From NCBI RefSeq assembly GCF_003590095.1, contig NC_039483.1, positions 10,168,001-10,232,000 of the forward strand: a stretch of DNA of 64,000 nucleotides, written 5' to 3'. Made by a program: the position numbers and the translations under genes. Under the pieces are notes generated by a model. The model was not told the DNA's origin. It made no database searches and saw nothing but the letters and a program-made list of their open reading frames with translations. This stretch comes from Trichoplusia ni (Eukaryota > Arthropoda > Insecta > Lepidoptera > Noctuidae). Positions 54,801 through 63,100 of the stretch are shown in pieces; the first letter of the stretch is position 1, and each line of letters opens with the position of its first letter.

Positions 54801-57800
54801 GTTTTCCTGTTTCGTCTCAAGCCTTGGGAATTGGTTCCTCAACAATGATGTGAGAATAAAGATTTATTTATTTAATGTTACATACATTGCGGTATATGGG
54901 TAGACATAATGCCACAAGGATGTACCTGTCTACCTTAGGGTTAAGAATAAGTAAGTTTTTAAGGTTGCTTTTTGCGTGTGTCAAAGCAATCAGTTTTCAA
55001 AATAAATGCATTTATGAAGCTACGGTTGAAAATATCGTGCTTAAGGCGTGGCATGTAAAATAAATGTTAATAAGAAGGTATTTAAATGTAGTCCGATCCC
55101 TCAGGGCAGAGACAGAGCCATTAGGAAATAAGAAATATACTGAAGAAACATTTAGAATACGAAAACGAAATAACGCTAAAAATACAAAGCTAATAAAAAG
55201 AAAAAAAAAACTTATTAATACATATTTATAATATATACTCTTAATTATTTGAACTCCTAATTAATTAAGTAATTTTAATATCCATTCGTTTACACCACAT
55301 AATTGGAGATTTTTCCGTGAATGGTCCCCAATTCTTTTATTACAAAGATAAAAATGGTTCCAGTTTTTAATTTGATGCCTGTGGAGGCCAAACTTTATTC
55401 AATTAGCCAACGAAATTAATCTTCAAGTTTGAGAAGGCTTTTTTAAGGTAGGATGGGGACACATTCTTCAGGAGTTTGTACTCATTCGGACTGTAGAAGC
55501 ATCGCTTTAATGTTCTATAATAGATTTTCTGACGCCTATTCTTGGTACAAAGTGGAAAACTGTTTGATGTAGAGAAGTAAATTGTGTTTTGAAATATAAT
55601 TCAAAGGTCAAATATTTATTTTTGTTTTAGTGTCGAAATATATATACTATCGCACCATGGATCAAGTGTGTAGATTAGCTTTATTTTATAAAATGCTGGA
55701 TTGTTTTTTATTGTAAGTTATGATTATGATTGTAAAGTTCAATTGTTAGTCTGAGAGAGTCTCCTCCCACACAGAGATGAGTTGACCATCAGTTGATTAC
55801 TTGTTTGAATTATCTCACAGGAATATAAATTAATTAATGGGCACGGTTTTCCCAGCCTACCAAAGCTAATATCGATATATTATATTAAAAATTCTGCGCT
55901 TTGAAAATTACTTAAAACTAATTTATTTACACTTTGACAGCTCTCCCGATAATAGTTAGATATTCAAAGTATCAAAGGCAGCTAAAAACCTTTGAATTAC
56001 ATTAAAACGGTTTCAAACACGACACGTGCAGTTTCTAATTTGAATTTGAAATTCAGAACTAATAATTTATAGTTTCGGAACAATAACCGTTTGGATTATT
56101 TCACCTTGAAGGGCAAGGGTTCACTGAAGGTCACGCGCAACAATAAAATAAAAATAAAGTGTTGGTAAGTGTGAAAATAAAATGCTTCGCTCTTCGAAGG
56201 GCACCGCTAAAAGCATCGTTTGCCGCGTGGAGAGAATTCTATATAATGAACTTATCGACTTTCTAGTTGTACGAAAATAGAGAGTTTTTGGCGACCCAGT
56301 TAGAGCCTTTGTTTGACGTCCGCCGCTAATGGTACTGCATGTAATGCTGTCATATATTTAATTAAATTGGAAGCACGTTATGTGACGTAACCATGAAAAG
56401 AGCATAATTAAATGGTCGTTTAAATTAGTCTAATTAATGTGAATATTTTGGTTTCGTTGGATTTGTGCACATGGCATCCTTTGACTTGGCAGTCTAATGG
56501 TCATACCACTAGACTGTCACTACTATGTGGAAATCAAATTTTCAGAACGTCGTAACGTGACTACTTTAATGAGAAGATAATTAACATACTTTTGATATCA
56601 AACATCATATTTATCTCGTATTCAACGTCAATGTGACTAAGACATGCATTACCTATTCTACAAGAAGAGGCAGTTACATCACAAAACTACAAAGATATCT
56701 AATATTATCCAACATGTATTTCCTGTACGGACTTCTTATTAAACATTGCTTCAAGCTCAATATCTTATTACGTTTATATACTGTAACAGAATACTAAGTG
56801 GTGTCCGCAAAATAAATCACAACAGGTAACTAAGGGATTATGAATCAAAGTTTATTACCTTCTCTCTAGGATACGGTTTTTATTTTGTTGCTACTTGAAC
56901 TTAAGTTATAGCTTAGCCGTGCTCAGGAGTTATTGATCGGATTTCTAGAATACCAATGGGCGTTAAAACGTAAATATTCATTAAAATTGTTAATTAAAGA
57001 AAGTTAATTTTAACAAGATTTGTAGGTACCTCATGTTTCTTGAGTCAAAAGTAATGTTGGGTTTATCATTGATTTCAGTTTCTTTTATAATCTCATAGAA
57101 TTCGTCAATGACCGTATATTTTATTAGAGACTAAAATTGTTCTATGTAAGGAACTTCTGTAGCTTCCCCTGTAGCATGGGGTATGTATAAGTTTGTCATG
57201 TTTTTCTGTCTGAGTGTGTGTTCTAAGAATGATATGTTTGATAAAAATAGGTCAAGAAATTTAAAAGTTGCTTGGTATGAAATTATTACTGTCGGGGCAT
57301 TCATTCAATCAAAAGCGACAACAAATTTACTATAGGGACTTCCTAAAGTCAAATAAATAAAAATTGAATTGATATGAAAAAAGGCCTTCATCAAATAGTT
57401 GTTAAAAATTAAACCCTTTTGTTTGTGGCGTTATGAATATTTGGCTAATCTGATGGTAACCATAAAACCTCATTACATGAATGCATTAATCCGTTATTTA
57501 ACTAAATCCCTTTTGTTACTGATGCGGTTGTTGTGGTCACTCATGCACTATGATCCATGAATAATAAATGTATTCATTTATTGTATTTAAGTACCAATAG
57601 ACCATGCATGTTTATTTACTTTGACAGTATGTTTTAATAAAATATATGAATAGGAGAATCGAATTAAACCATAATTTTATAAGTACATGCTGCATGGTTA
57701 AGACCGCCATTTCATGACGCTTTTTTCCCAAATATACAAATTATTGTCTTTAATGGAGAAATTCCACGCCTTATTTTCACAACGCTAGAGGGTTCAAACT

Positions 57801-60191
57801 AACCACAGCTCGTCTTATGAGTAGATAACTAACCTATAACTATAAATAGATATAAATTACACCAAGGCCCGAAACAAATTATCGCGCTCATCACACATAC
57901 CTACATTTGTCCTGGGTAGGAATCCAACCAAAACAGCAGCATACCAATCATTTTCATCACGTGCCATTAAAAGTATAGTGAATGACAAAAGAGTAAAGTA
58001 AGAGGATAATACTACATGAATTTTGCACGAATTATTGAAATATTTAAATCATAGGTAGCGATGGCTGCATTCTCTCGGTCGGATTGGCGTCAATACGAAT
58101 TGGTTGCGGTTTGTCGCATACTCGTGACGTGTTGACGTTGGCATAGAGGTGCCTCTGTTTATGAAGCGGTTGATATCAGCCGCCCGTGTAATGTGGACTA
58201 CTCGTATTGTACATTTTCAACCTATTTCAGGGATAGAATGGTACGAAATTTTGGTCAGACTAAATTTGTTCTGTGAATCTAAGCGTGTTACTTGTCAGTT
58301 GACTAACAAACATAAGATAGCGTGGAACAACCTATATAGTACCTCATTACCGAACAGGTACTTAGATGGTAGAAGTTGGACGTTTTAAAAATGGCTACTG
58401 TCATGGCGGCCGCTCTAAGGGCCCTACTCTGACACCCCATACCGCCTACTCGCTCTGGTCACTTAACTTGAGTAGGGTCAACCGCTAAACTTTCATCCTA
58501 CACCGAGATGAATTGTATTCCCACCTATATTCCCATTTAATTAGATTTATATAATTTACTAGTTGTTGCTCGCGACTACGTCCGCGTGGTTAGAAAATAT
58601 AAGAAGTTTTGATCGAAAGCCCTCGAAGATTAATATTTTTCCCCGTTTTTGCCACGTTTTACATTGTATCTTCACTCCTATTAGTTGTAGCGTGATCTTA
58701 TATAGACTAAAACGTTCCTCGATTAATGGTCTATTGAACACAAAACGATTTTTTCAGTTTGAACCAGTAGTTTCTGAGATTAGCGCGTTCAAACAAACAA
58801 ACAAACTCTTTAGTTTTATATATTAGTATAGATATAGCCTAAAATCTTCCTCGATTAATAGTCTATTGAACACAAAAATATTTTTTCAGTTTGAATCAAA
58901 CAAACAAACAATCAAACAAACAAACTCTTTAGCTTTATATATTAGTATAGAGTATAGATAAGCTGTACAATCTGGTATGACTCATTAACCAGTGTTTTAT
59001 TAAAATCGTGTTACTAACGGTGTAATAGGATTAACTGCTAATTGAGTGAAAGCCATTATTATAATTGCGTAGCGTTGTTTTGTTCAAAAAGCTTTGCTAT
59101 GTATTTATGGCATGAACATCAGGTAAAACCTACATCCAGTTAAAACCACCTTTTCTATATCGTACTGAGGTGAATTTCTTTTTGACGGATGAATGGCTTA
59201 AACAAGGATCAGCAGTGATAGATATGAAAACGATAATGTTTCTGTATATTGGTACCACTGGCATTTTAAGTATTCAAGTTTACACTTGGATACATATTCA
59301 GGCTCCAACTTTAGGCTTACTACAAATATCGATATATATCGTAATATTTATTTGATAATACGTAAACTTCATTTGCGTGAAATAATTAGTCGTATTCAAT
59401 TAAATAATCTGTCACCCTGTACTAGGAGTACAGTATGAAGTGGGTATGTTCCGTTCATATATTTTCCAATTAACCCCTCACATCTAACGCTTCCCTAGTA
59501 AAACTATATATTTTGTGTAAAATCGCTACAAAGGTAGACAGGCCAGTCTAAACGGTTCCCGACCACAAACGATTTAGTCTGACAGCGCCCGACTGCGTCT
59601 GACATCGGACACGGACGCGTTACGTGTGACGTTTGTAACTGTTCATTGTTTTATCTCGGCTTTTTCAATTTGTTACACTATCTACAACAACAAACGCAAT
59701 GGTTTTTTTTTTAAGTGGGCGCTATAAACTAAATAAGTTTCATTTTTTATTTATACCACCGCTAGGTCTCGTTTGATTATTTTATCATTGAGCTATTTGA
59801 CATTTTTCTCATGATAGTTTTCAGAATTTTGGAGCCAAGTTTTTCATCTTTGGTCTGTAAAATGGATATCAAAGGCACTCAGTGATTTACTGTTTCACGC
59901 GTAAGTCGTGTTTTCTCCAAGGTCTCCTAGCTCCCCTTTTTAAGGGGAAACCGTACCAAACATTACACATAAGAAGTATACGCCATGTCTCAAGTAAGGC
60001 TACCCAGCAGTTCGTGGTTACCTCTTGTGGCGTGTATCTGAAGATCTCGTGCATGTCGCGGTACCACTTGACGGAGTGCAGCGGCGGGTCGTGCTGCTGG
60101 CGGATGTAGAGACACCGCAGCTCGGCCTCGCGCCGCGGGTCCGCCCACAGCGGCACCTCGAGACTCGTGATCGTGTGCGATACACTGCGAG
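24593..60191 (-). CDS. beat: Beaten path-like Ig-domain protein, whole span seen here (four exons, 5' end missing)
   Basis: The coding sequence joins 60191-60022, 38399-38222, 36431-36292 and 24841-24593 on the minus strand. Junction phases are 0, 1 and 0 and every join keeps one frame, giving about 244 residues plus the tail of a split first codon. Two Ig-like domains are visible. In the first, Cys and VKWY lie in the 60 kb exon and the partner Cys (YTCEV) in the 38 kb exon, 67 residues apart. In the second, NCTS and DWFV lie in the 36 kb exon and the partner Cys (LRCRA) in the 24 kb exon. The pattern SVKWYRDMHEIFRYTP, then an F-x-STGI turn, CEVSSEGPRF, DPLITG and NCTS is typical of the Beat family. 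Known role of the family: extracellular partners of Sidestep receptors in motor-axon guidance. The paralogue is not resolved. The signal-peptide exon is absent, and the C-terminus may continue further left. Confidence 0.88.
24842..27857 (-). other. Beat intron, part (24.8-27.9 kb)
   Basis: Part of the 11.45 kb intron between the 36 kb and 24 kb exons. No exon-like stretch with splice sites and no clear repeat seen. It is AT-rich with short random ORFs. Confidence 0.5.
27858..28010 (-). repeat. SINE of the cagtgggacgtatata family, reverse copy
   Basis: Read on the minus strand it matches the 3' half of the SINE at 34505. Plus-strand words are ccaatgctgggcacaggcct, ttccagtatagggaaggttt, gagcattgatcactacacta and ggttcaaccacgatgttttc. 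The plus-strand ORF at 27868 is a by-product of this repeat. Confidence 0.75.
28042..28100. repeat. Short inverted repeat (27-bp arms)
   Basis: Left arm 28042-28068 and right arm 28074-28100 are reverse complements at 25 of 27 positions, with a 5-base loop (accac). It lies just beyond the 5' side of the SINE at 27858 and may be a terminal structure of another small element. Confidence 0.7.
28101..28499. other. Beat intron, AT-rich stretch
   Basis: Nothing recognised. Confidence 0.5.
28500..28550. repeat. GATCCGT mini-repeat, period about 10
   Basis: Four consecutive units, ggatccgtga, gatccgtaga, gatccgtggc and gatccgcggt, lie in a small GC-rich island. The flanks are loosely symmetrical: cggatctgatag on the left and tatctgattctgatagg on the right. 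Confidence 0.65.
28551..33684 (-). other. Beat intron, 28.6-33.7 kb
   Basis: A possible decayed tRNA-like SINE lies at 29205-29325, ending in an A-run. A mildly GC-rich patch at 30120-30240 could be a conserved regulatory piece. A minus-strand ORF (31677-31931, 84 codons) contains closely spaced Cys (CLKNCVLCSVCK) but matches nothing I recognise. No Beat exon is needed here, because the phases already join. Confidence 0.45.
33685..33870 (+). repeat. Interspersed repeat (ggagctcctatggcc family), copy 2
   Basis: Shares gcggagctcctatggcc and ttccagctccagca with 15152-15185, then acttacaagacttaatgaca and acagaccgaca. Second copy of the same family, in the same orientation. Confidence 0.6.
33871..34504 (-). 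other. Beat intron, AT-rich stretch
   Basis: Nothing recognised. Confidence 0.5.
34505..34760 (+). repeat. tRNA-derived SINE of the cagtgggacgtatata family, forward copy
   Basis: A tRNA-like head (gtggtggccttccggttgta) with a good box B (gcaggttcgatttg), a middle part with ccaacccgcggtgagctggc, and a tail with cgggaaaaggcctgtgtcca and acagtgggacgtatata. The order is that of a very common noctuid SINE. The 27858 copy is its reverse relative. Confidence 0.8.
34761..36291 (-). other. Beat intron next to the Ig2 exon
   Basis: AT-rich intron sequence. No exon, repeat or ORF of note. It ends at the donor of the 36 kb exon (GAG|gtaagt on the minus strand). Confidence 0.5.
36292..36431 (-). CDS. 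beat: Beat-like gene, exon with the first half of Ig domain 2
   Basis: This 140-nt exon has acceptor ttttgaacag|TG and donor CAAGAG|gtaagt. The split codon G|TG gives Val, followed by 46 codons ending in phase 0. The peptide opens with LPEYDPLITGLP, then has VNCTS with the first Ig2 cysteine and a glycosylation sequon, then LPAATIDWFVDSEPQE with the Ig2 core tryptophan 13 residues after the cysteine. This fits the start of the second Beat Ig domain, in which a D-P-x-I-x-G entry and a PPA-type turn before the tryptophan are usual. Its phase matches the exons on both sides exactly. It lies only 1.8 kb from the upstream exon, unlike the other introns of this gene. Confidence 0.9.
36432..38221 (-). 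other. 1.8 kb Beat intron between the Ig1 and Ig2 exons
   Basis: Starts gtgagt and ends acag on the minus strand. Apart from the unrecognised ORF at 37387-37644, it has no repeats or exons that I can support. It is the only short intron of the gene. Confidence 0.75.
37387..37644 (-). other. Unrecognised ORF inside the short intron
   Basis: About 90 codons are open on the minus strand, from just after a TGA to a stop at 37387. There is no ATG at the left edge; the first Met is internal (SVMSPIEYNPGLTG). Its composition is protein-like: IEYNPGLTGDNRLEAKIYF, then YPISDVPTVGALGYDIS and VLGFAEIDWLNK. That is unlike the Ile/Phe/Lys-rich chance ORFs of this AT-rich DNA. It may be a fragment of an inserted mobile or viral gene, or chance. 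No family recognised. Confidence 0.3.
38222..38399 (-). CDS. beat: Beat-like gene, exon with the second half of Ig domain 1
   Basis: This 178-nt exon has acceptor cttgtccacag|TTA and donor GCTG|gtgagt. It starts in phase 0 and ends with one base of the next codon (59 codons plus one base). It encodes LETRAFNSTGISV, then the insert-like segment NSSCDPRAC, then the second Ig cysteine in YTCEVSSEGPRF and a SANMTLA end strand. Joined to the 60 kb exon, the spacing between the domain cysteines is right for a Beat V-type Ig domain, so no exon need be missing in the 21.6 kb intron. Three N-glycosylation sequons are present: NST, NSS and NMT. Two additional cysteines (exon residues 18 and 23) lie before the domain cysteine and could form an extra disulfide. 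That last point is inference. Confidence 0.9.
38400..41999 (-). other. Long Beat intron, 38.4-42.0 kb
   Basis: AT-rich. No repeats with clear boundaries and no exon-like GC-rich patches seen. Confidence 0.5.
42020..42160. repeat. Single arm and core of the ACTAGTCGGGC palindromic element family
   Basis: gagtgcggttgggaacaaaa, ctagtcgggctatccctata and aatacatgtgagtgaaacat follow the right arm of the element at 53013-53068 in decayed form, preceded by a core with cgacgcagggtcag. The left arm was not found. Confidence 0.55.
42161..43020 (-). other. Long Beat intron, AT-rich stretch
   Basis: Nothing recognised. Confidence 0.5.
43024..43076. repeat. Short patch of ctacg words
   Basis: ggtgctacgagatcgtaacc, gacgtagagtctacggtgac and tacgccgaag resemble the cluster at 3061-3190, suggesting a shared degenerate repeat. 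Confidence 0.35.
43077..44370 (-). other. Long Beat intron, 43.1-44.4 kb
   Basis: The longest plus-strand ORF not tied to an element lies here (43676-44143, 155 codons). It has no domain, no signal peptide and a composition like translated intron, so I do not call a gene. Confidence 0.45.
44371..44505 (-). repeat. Reverse copy of the ctagctgacccagcaaacg-type repeat (partial)
   Basis: On the plus strand it reads gaagtcctccgaaacggct, ccaccgattcgcgtgaaatt and aggtaggtctgagaatcgg. These are the reverse complements of the gtttcggaggag, atcggtcgaacc and ctcagacctacc words at 9845-10124. Confidence 0.6.
44506..46739 (-). other. Long Beat intron, 44.5-46.7 kb
   Basis: The stretch at 44560-44750 has words such as gctatctctttcgcttgcgc and gacaagagagagggaaagcc that look like a dispersed moth repeat. 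The ORF on the minus strand there is a by-product. The rest is AT-rich with nothing recognised. Confidence 0.4.
46742..48467. mobile_element. Non-autonomous DNA element with about twelve CCTAWTACGGNGGTA motifs
   Basis: The ends are imperfect inverted repeats: aggtaaacgctcctaatacg at the left and, read in reverse, aggtaaaagcacctattacg at the right. Each is flanked by TA, a plausible TA target duplication. Plus-orientation motif copies start at 46753, 46781, 47187, 47584 and 47637. Minus-orientation copies start at 47151, 48201, 48222, 48252 and 48442. Decayed minus copies lie at 47204 and 47611. Plus copies dominate the left half and minus copies the right, as expected of sub-terminal transposase-binding sites. 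No transposase ORF is present. A moth interspersed fragment seems nested at about 47755-47900. The superfamily is unknown; TA flanks are compatible with mariner-like or related groups. Confidence 0.7.
48468..50348 (-). other. Long Beat intron, 48.5-50.3 kb
   Basis: Possible decayed tRNA-like SINE at 49577-49690 (cgattggtatagtggctgag). Nothing else recognised. Confidence 0.4.
50349..50565 (+). repeat. Interspersed moth repeat beginning accgacttcaaaaaaagg
   Basis: Words in order: aaccgacttcaaaaaaagga, ggaggttctcaattcgactg, a T-run, gtttgttacctcgtaactt, gggtgaaccgattttcatga, gcttgtgcttcccgtgtggt and atctgatgatgggatcttgt. This is a frequent lepidopteran interspersed sequence. The ORFs on both strands here (50227-50577 and 50466-50735) derive from it. 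Confidence 0.7.
50566..50953 (-). other. Long Beat intron, stretch between two repeats
   Basis: AT-rich with nothing recognised. A gggcagtttcacgggggc patch occurs near 50860. Confidence 0.4.
50954..51533. mobile_element. Foldback element with 191-bp inverted arms
   Basis: The left arm 50954-51144 and right arm 51343-51533 are reverse complements at 189 of 191 positions by base-by-base comparison. The only differences are an adjacent ga/ag pair near the inner end. The 198-bp spacer is AT-rich with one CG-bearing stretch (about 51310-51340). Both arms carry aaccgacttcaagac, resembling the start of the neighbouring repeat at 50349. There is no coding capacity. The near identity of the arms implies a recent origin or recent arm conversion. 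Confidence 0.9.
51534..51884 (-). other. Long Beat intron, AT-rich stretch
   Basis: Nothing recognised. Confidence 0.5.
51885..52100 (+). repeat. Lepidopteran interspersed repeat (tatcctactaatatt...gcgaaagtttgtatg type)
   Basis: Contains ctatcctactaatatttta, gcgaaagtttgtatgttcgg, atgtatggatgtttttgatc, cacgcaaaaaccactaaacg and atagttttttatcccgattt. This is a very common non-coding repeat in moths and butterflies, often assigned to Helitron-like elements. Confidence 0.75.
52101..52210 (+). repeat. Decayed interspersed repeat with gacagacagcgg
   Basis: Has gatagacagacagcggtccc, cagcaataggtttctactct and ttttactctttgggta, in the order of a frequent lepidopteran repeat. It abuts the previous repeat and is related to 11115-11260. 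Confidence 0.55.
52211..52871 (-). other. Long Beat intron, with a mildly GC-rich patch
   Basis: The patch at 52455-52565 includes a TGACGTCA palindrome (52494-52501) followed by cagattaattaagc. It could be a conserved enhancer-type element. No coding signal. Confidence 0.35.
52872..53068. mobile_element. Palindromic MITE with 56-bp arms (ACTAGTCGGGC family)
   Basis: Left arm 52872-52927 and right arm 53013-53068 are reverse complements with one visible mismatch (gcccgact versus the complement of agttgggc). The 85-bp GC-rich core includes ggagtccttaatcatgagca, cgcggcgggatcccgag and gtagtcgtcgcccg. Partial relatives occur at 21795, 22900 and 42020, so this is an active or recently active family in the genome. 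No coding capacity. Confidence 0.85.
53069..53944 (-). other. Long Beat intron, AT-rich stretch
   Basis: Nothing recognised. Confidence 0.5.
53945..54030 (+). other. GCC-rich island, possible first exon of an unknown plus-strand gene
   Basis: An extremely GC-rich block (ccgccgccgccgcgccgcgc) ends in a good plus-strand donor, CCCG|gtaagc. An ATG at 53952 gives MQRVPARLFHGRAPPPPRR and then AAAP up to the donor. An ATG at 53945 gives an Ala/Arg-rich alternative. Such short GCC-rich leaders occur in first exons, but low-complexity expansions also arise by slippage. There is no partner exon, TATA box or clear initiator. It cannot be an exon of the Beat gene, because that gene's flanking exons already join in phase. 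Confidence 0.25.
54031..58558 (-). other. Long Beat intron, 54.0-58.6 kb
   Basis: Mostly AT-rich. Mildly GC-rich patches at 54720-54795, 58060-58200 and 58395-58470 show no splice-supported ORF. A tRNA-SINE-like scrap (ttgacttggcagtctaatgg) lies near 56480. Confidence 0.45.
58559..58965 (+). repeat. Lepidopteran repeat with duplicated 3' third
   Basis: The first unit (58559-58834) runs ctagttgttgctcgcgacta, cgtccgcgtgg, atcttcactcctatta, gtagcgtgatcttatataga, ttcctcgattaatggtctat, ccagtagtttctgagattag, cgcgttcaaacaaac and ctctttagttttatatatta. A second partial unit (about 58834-58963) repeats the last third but lacks the ccagtagtttctgag block and has a longer caaacaaa run. Widespread moth element of LINE-derived or Helitron-like type. 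The ORFs here are by-products. Confidence 0.75.
58966..60021 (-). other. Long Beat intron beside the first visible exon
   Basis: A GC-richer patch at 59560-59640 (gcgcccgactgcgtctgaca, cggacacggacgcgtta) has no ORF or splice support. Otherwise AT-rich. It ends at the donor of the 60 kb exon. Confidence 0.45.
60022..60191 (-). CDS. beat: Beat-like gene, exon with the first half of Ig domain 1
   Basis: This 170-nt exon starts after a pyrimidine-rich acceptor (cgcccgcag) with the last two bases of a split codon, followed by exactly 56 codons. It ends in phase 0 at GAG|gtaacc. Residues run from RSVSHTITSLEVP through the first Ig cysteine (residue 26) and the core tryptophan (residue 42, in SVKWYRD) to FRYTPQE. 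This corresponds to strands A to C' of Beat Ig domain 1. By eye, 49 of 56 codons end in G or C, in sharp contrast to the AT-rich introns. The exon must be preceded by one that ends with one base of a codon. That exon would carry the start and signal peptide, and I could not recognise it between 60.2 and 64 kb. Confidence 0.9.
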
Positions 60192-63100
60192 CTGCGGGCG
60201 AAAAGATTTATGAGTAAGAAGTATTAATGCCAAGAAGAAATCATTTTAAGTTTGGATTATTTCTTTACAATAGTATTTCGTTTGAAAAAAGTAATCGTTC
60301 CGAATAATTTAAAGTTGTTTTATATTTTATTGAAAAATACAAAAGTAGTAACTACATAATCTAGGTAATTTTGATTAAAATGTCCGAAAATCACAGATTC
60401 AGTAACTCTCTTACTTAAAATCCTTGAATTATGCTGCTATAGATTTTATACTGCTATTCGTTTTTATGTCTTTGCTTATTTTTAATATTATATGTTCAAA
60501 TATTTTGAATGAATAAAAGACAAATAGTTTCCACTTATTTCGACTATAAATTAACCTACAAAGTCCACTAAGTTTTGAATCTTGAAAAGAAAAAAAAAAC
60601 AAACACAAAAAGAGGATTTAATATAAACATACAAATGCGAAGACGCTGATAAGACGTTTATGTTATAAAATGTATGAAGAGGAACAAAACACAATAATCT
60701 TAGAACAACAAAGAGTATTTCGTAAATGCGATTCACGGAAAAGGGAAAACGACAAAGTGACTAGATAATGTATTTGAATACGATATTACATGTGGAATTC
60801 CCAGAAATACTGTGACGATATGAGGTGTTTCGGAAATGCGTGTTCTTGGGATAGTTCCTTCAATGCTAGAAGATTTTTTTTTGCCAATTCTGAAACTCTG
60901 GCGGCATATGACTGGTGATCAAAGTTAATGCAGAAACAAGAATTTTAATTTTAAAAATATGTAACTTTTCTAGGAGAACAGACAGTGTAACATAGCTTTT
61001 ATTAGTCATGGATGGGGAAAAAATGAGTTTTTTAATAGCATTGACTATATAGGATTCAATTAAGAATAGCGCTCGGAGAAATATAGCTAGTTTACAGGCA
61101 TAGTTTTTACGCAAAGAACCTGAGGAAATTACAGAGCTGGTTCGTCACCAGATTTCCTAGGACTAATAGTGGAAATATGATATTTCTAAATGTATTATTG
61201 TTAACCTAGTATCTATATTTAACTGGTTCCTGGTAAATCTTACCTTGGAAGCTAACGCTGCCTTCTACAGCTAATTAATGGAACTTCAGACTACGTATTT
61301 CGCAAAACGACGTAATCCTTAAATAGAACAAACAGTGCCATTTCATAATGACGGCATTGAGCTTGCAAATAACAATCAGTTTATTTCAAAAAGCCGCTCT
61401 TAAATTAGAAGTTCAGTTACAATTTATTATTATTATTTATTTAGAACAAAATCAGACAGTACCTTGGAATGTGTTTTTTAGAAATCAACGTTTTCATAGA
61501 AAAATAGAGGATAAAGATAAAGGTACAAAAAGATAAAAAATAACTGTAATGCTTCTAAAACAAGGACTACCTAGGCAAACTCAATGAAAATTTTACATGA
61601 CCAAAAATCTAGTTCATAATTTCTAAATCTTTGAGAGATAGGTACTTAAAAAACCTCCTTCTAGTTGAAGTCGGTTTAAAACGACACATGGCCTACATAG
61701 GTATATTTTCTCAACCCCGTTTTTTATTATTCTCCATATTACGATTCTAGAAAGTATTCTCCAGATTTCAGTATCAATCAAACGTATTGGATTTCTATGT
61801 TTACTCAAAACTCTCTCGGTTTTATTCTTGCGTCGCTGGACGTTTCTCTCGTAATTCTTAAGGTCGTTGTTTTTATTGACACATCTGTGAGGGTCTTGCC
61901 CACCAGGCAATAATCGTGCCGAGATATTCATGGCATCCATACCAAACGTTTACGAGCGTGAGGTATTCCAAATAAAAAGGATCGCAGTCGAGACCTTCTC
62001 TGTTTATTTTATCTTTGAAATGTTGTTTATTTTCAGCCGTTGGCTTTGATTCTGCGTTATTAGTCGAATACCCACAGGCTAGCGATACGTTTGATGAGAA
62101 GTCTTGTTTGCTTGCTCTGGTTCTTAGATTTTTTTTTGCAAGTAATAACGACTGGATATTTATACCCTACCTGGTACAAGACATGCGAAAAATGTACGGC
62201 TTTTCAGTGGTAAATGCCACATTTTCAGAATTAACATATTCAAGATACTCATTTCAGAATTAAATTCAGGAGGAATAACTATTTTTTGTTGAGCATTAAT
62301 TATTAAGTCCTTGCACAGCATAGCCAACTTTCTTTATCAGCAAAAGCAATTTACAAAGTGAAACCTAAAAAACGAACTCTTTAGCTAACCGTTCCTTAGA
62401 GTAATTATAAAACATTTGCAACTTTTCTCACTACAAAGGAGTTTCAACTCATTAACTCATAGTTCAAGAAACCTCCCTTTAATGTTTATTGCATCTGCTA
62501 ATATAAACATATACCATGGCAGTATAAGAGCAGTTTGCTTCTAATTACGTCGTTTTGTATTACTCAATGGTATTTAGTAGTTTGTCATTGAGCAGTATAA
62601 TACAATGTTGGAGAATCAAGTCTCAAGCGTTAGTGTAAGCCGCGACCGTCACTCCATTCACTCGCTCGCTCCGTATATTGTTTCCAAACCCAACCCTCAC
62701 TGATTTAATAGTCATAAAACGCAAACAAGGCTGCGCATATAAAGTGGGGATTTGCAATTTACGTCAAAGGCGTCGTTGTGAGTAATTATTTTAGGATGAT
62801 GCTAGGATTAACTAAAGGATCATTATCCATAACCTATGCGTTTCCAATAACTGCCTCCTACCCTCGTATTGATAGTTATTGCCTTTTGATGTGTGCTCCG
62901 TATTGTGATATAAAGTTGTCGTATAGTCAGTGATCGGGGTCCGTTGTGTACATTCTATAGGCGAAATTGCTGACAAATTGGAGTTATGTAGGAGTTCCGA
63001 ACTATTGATAAACTGTTTGCTACTGATGTATATTTTGACGACGTTTCGGTTTGTTTGGGAGAAAATGTTTTGTCAATCGAGTTTGGGTGAGCCTACGACT

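Noticed and set aside
38400..60021. A missing Beat exon between the two Ig1 exons
   Set aside because: First suspected because of the large intron, but phases match (0/0) and the 67-residue spacing of the two cysteines is already normal for a Beat Ig1 domain.
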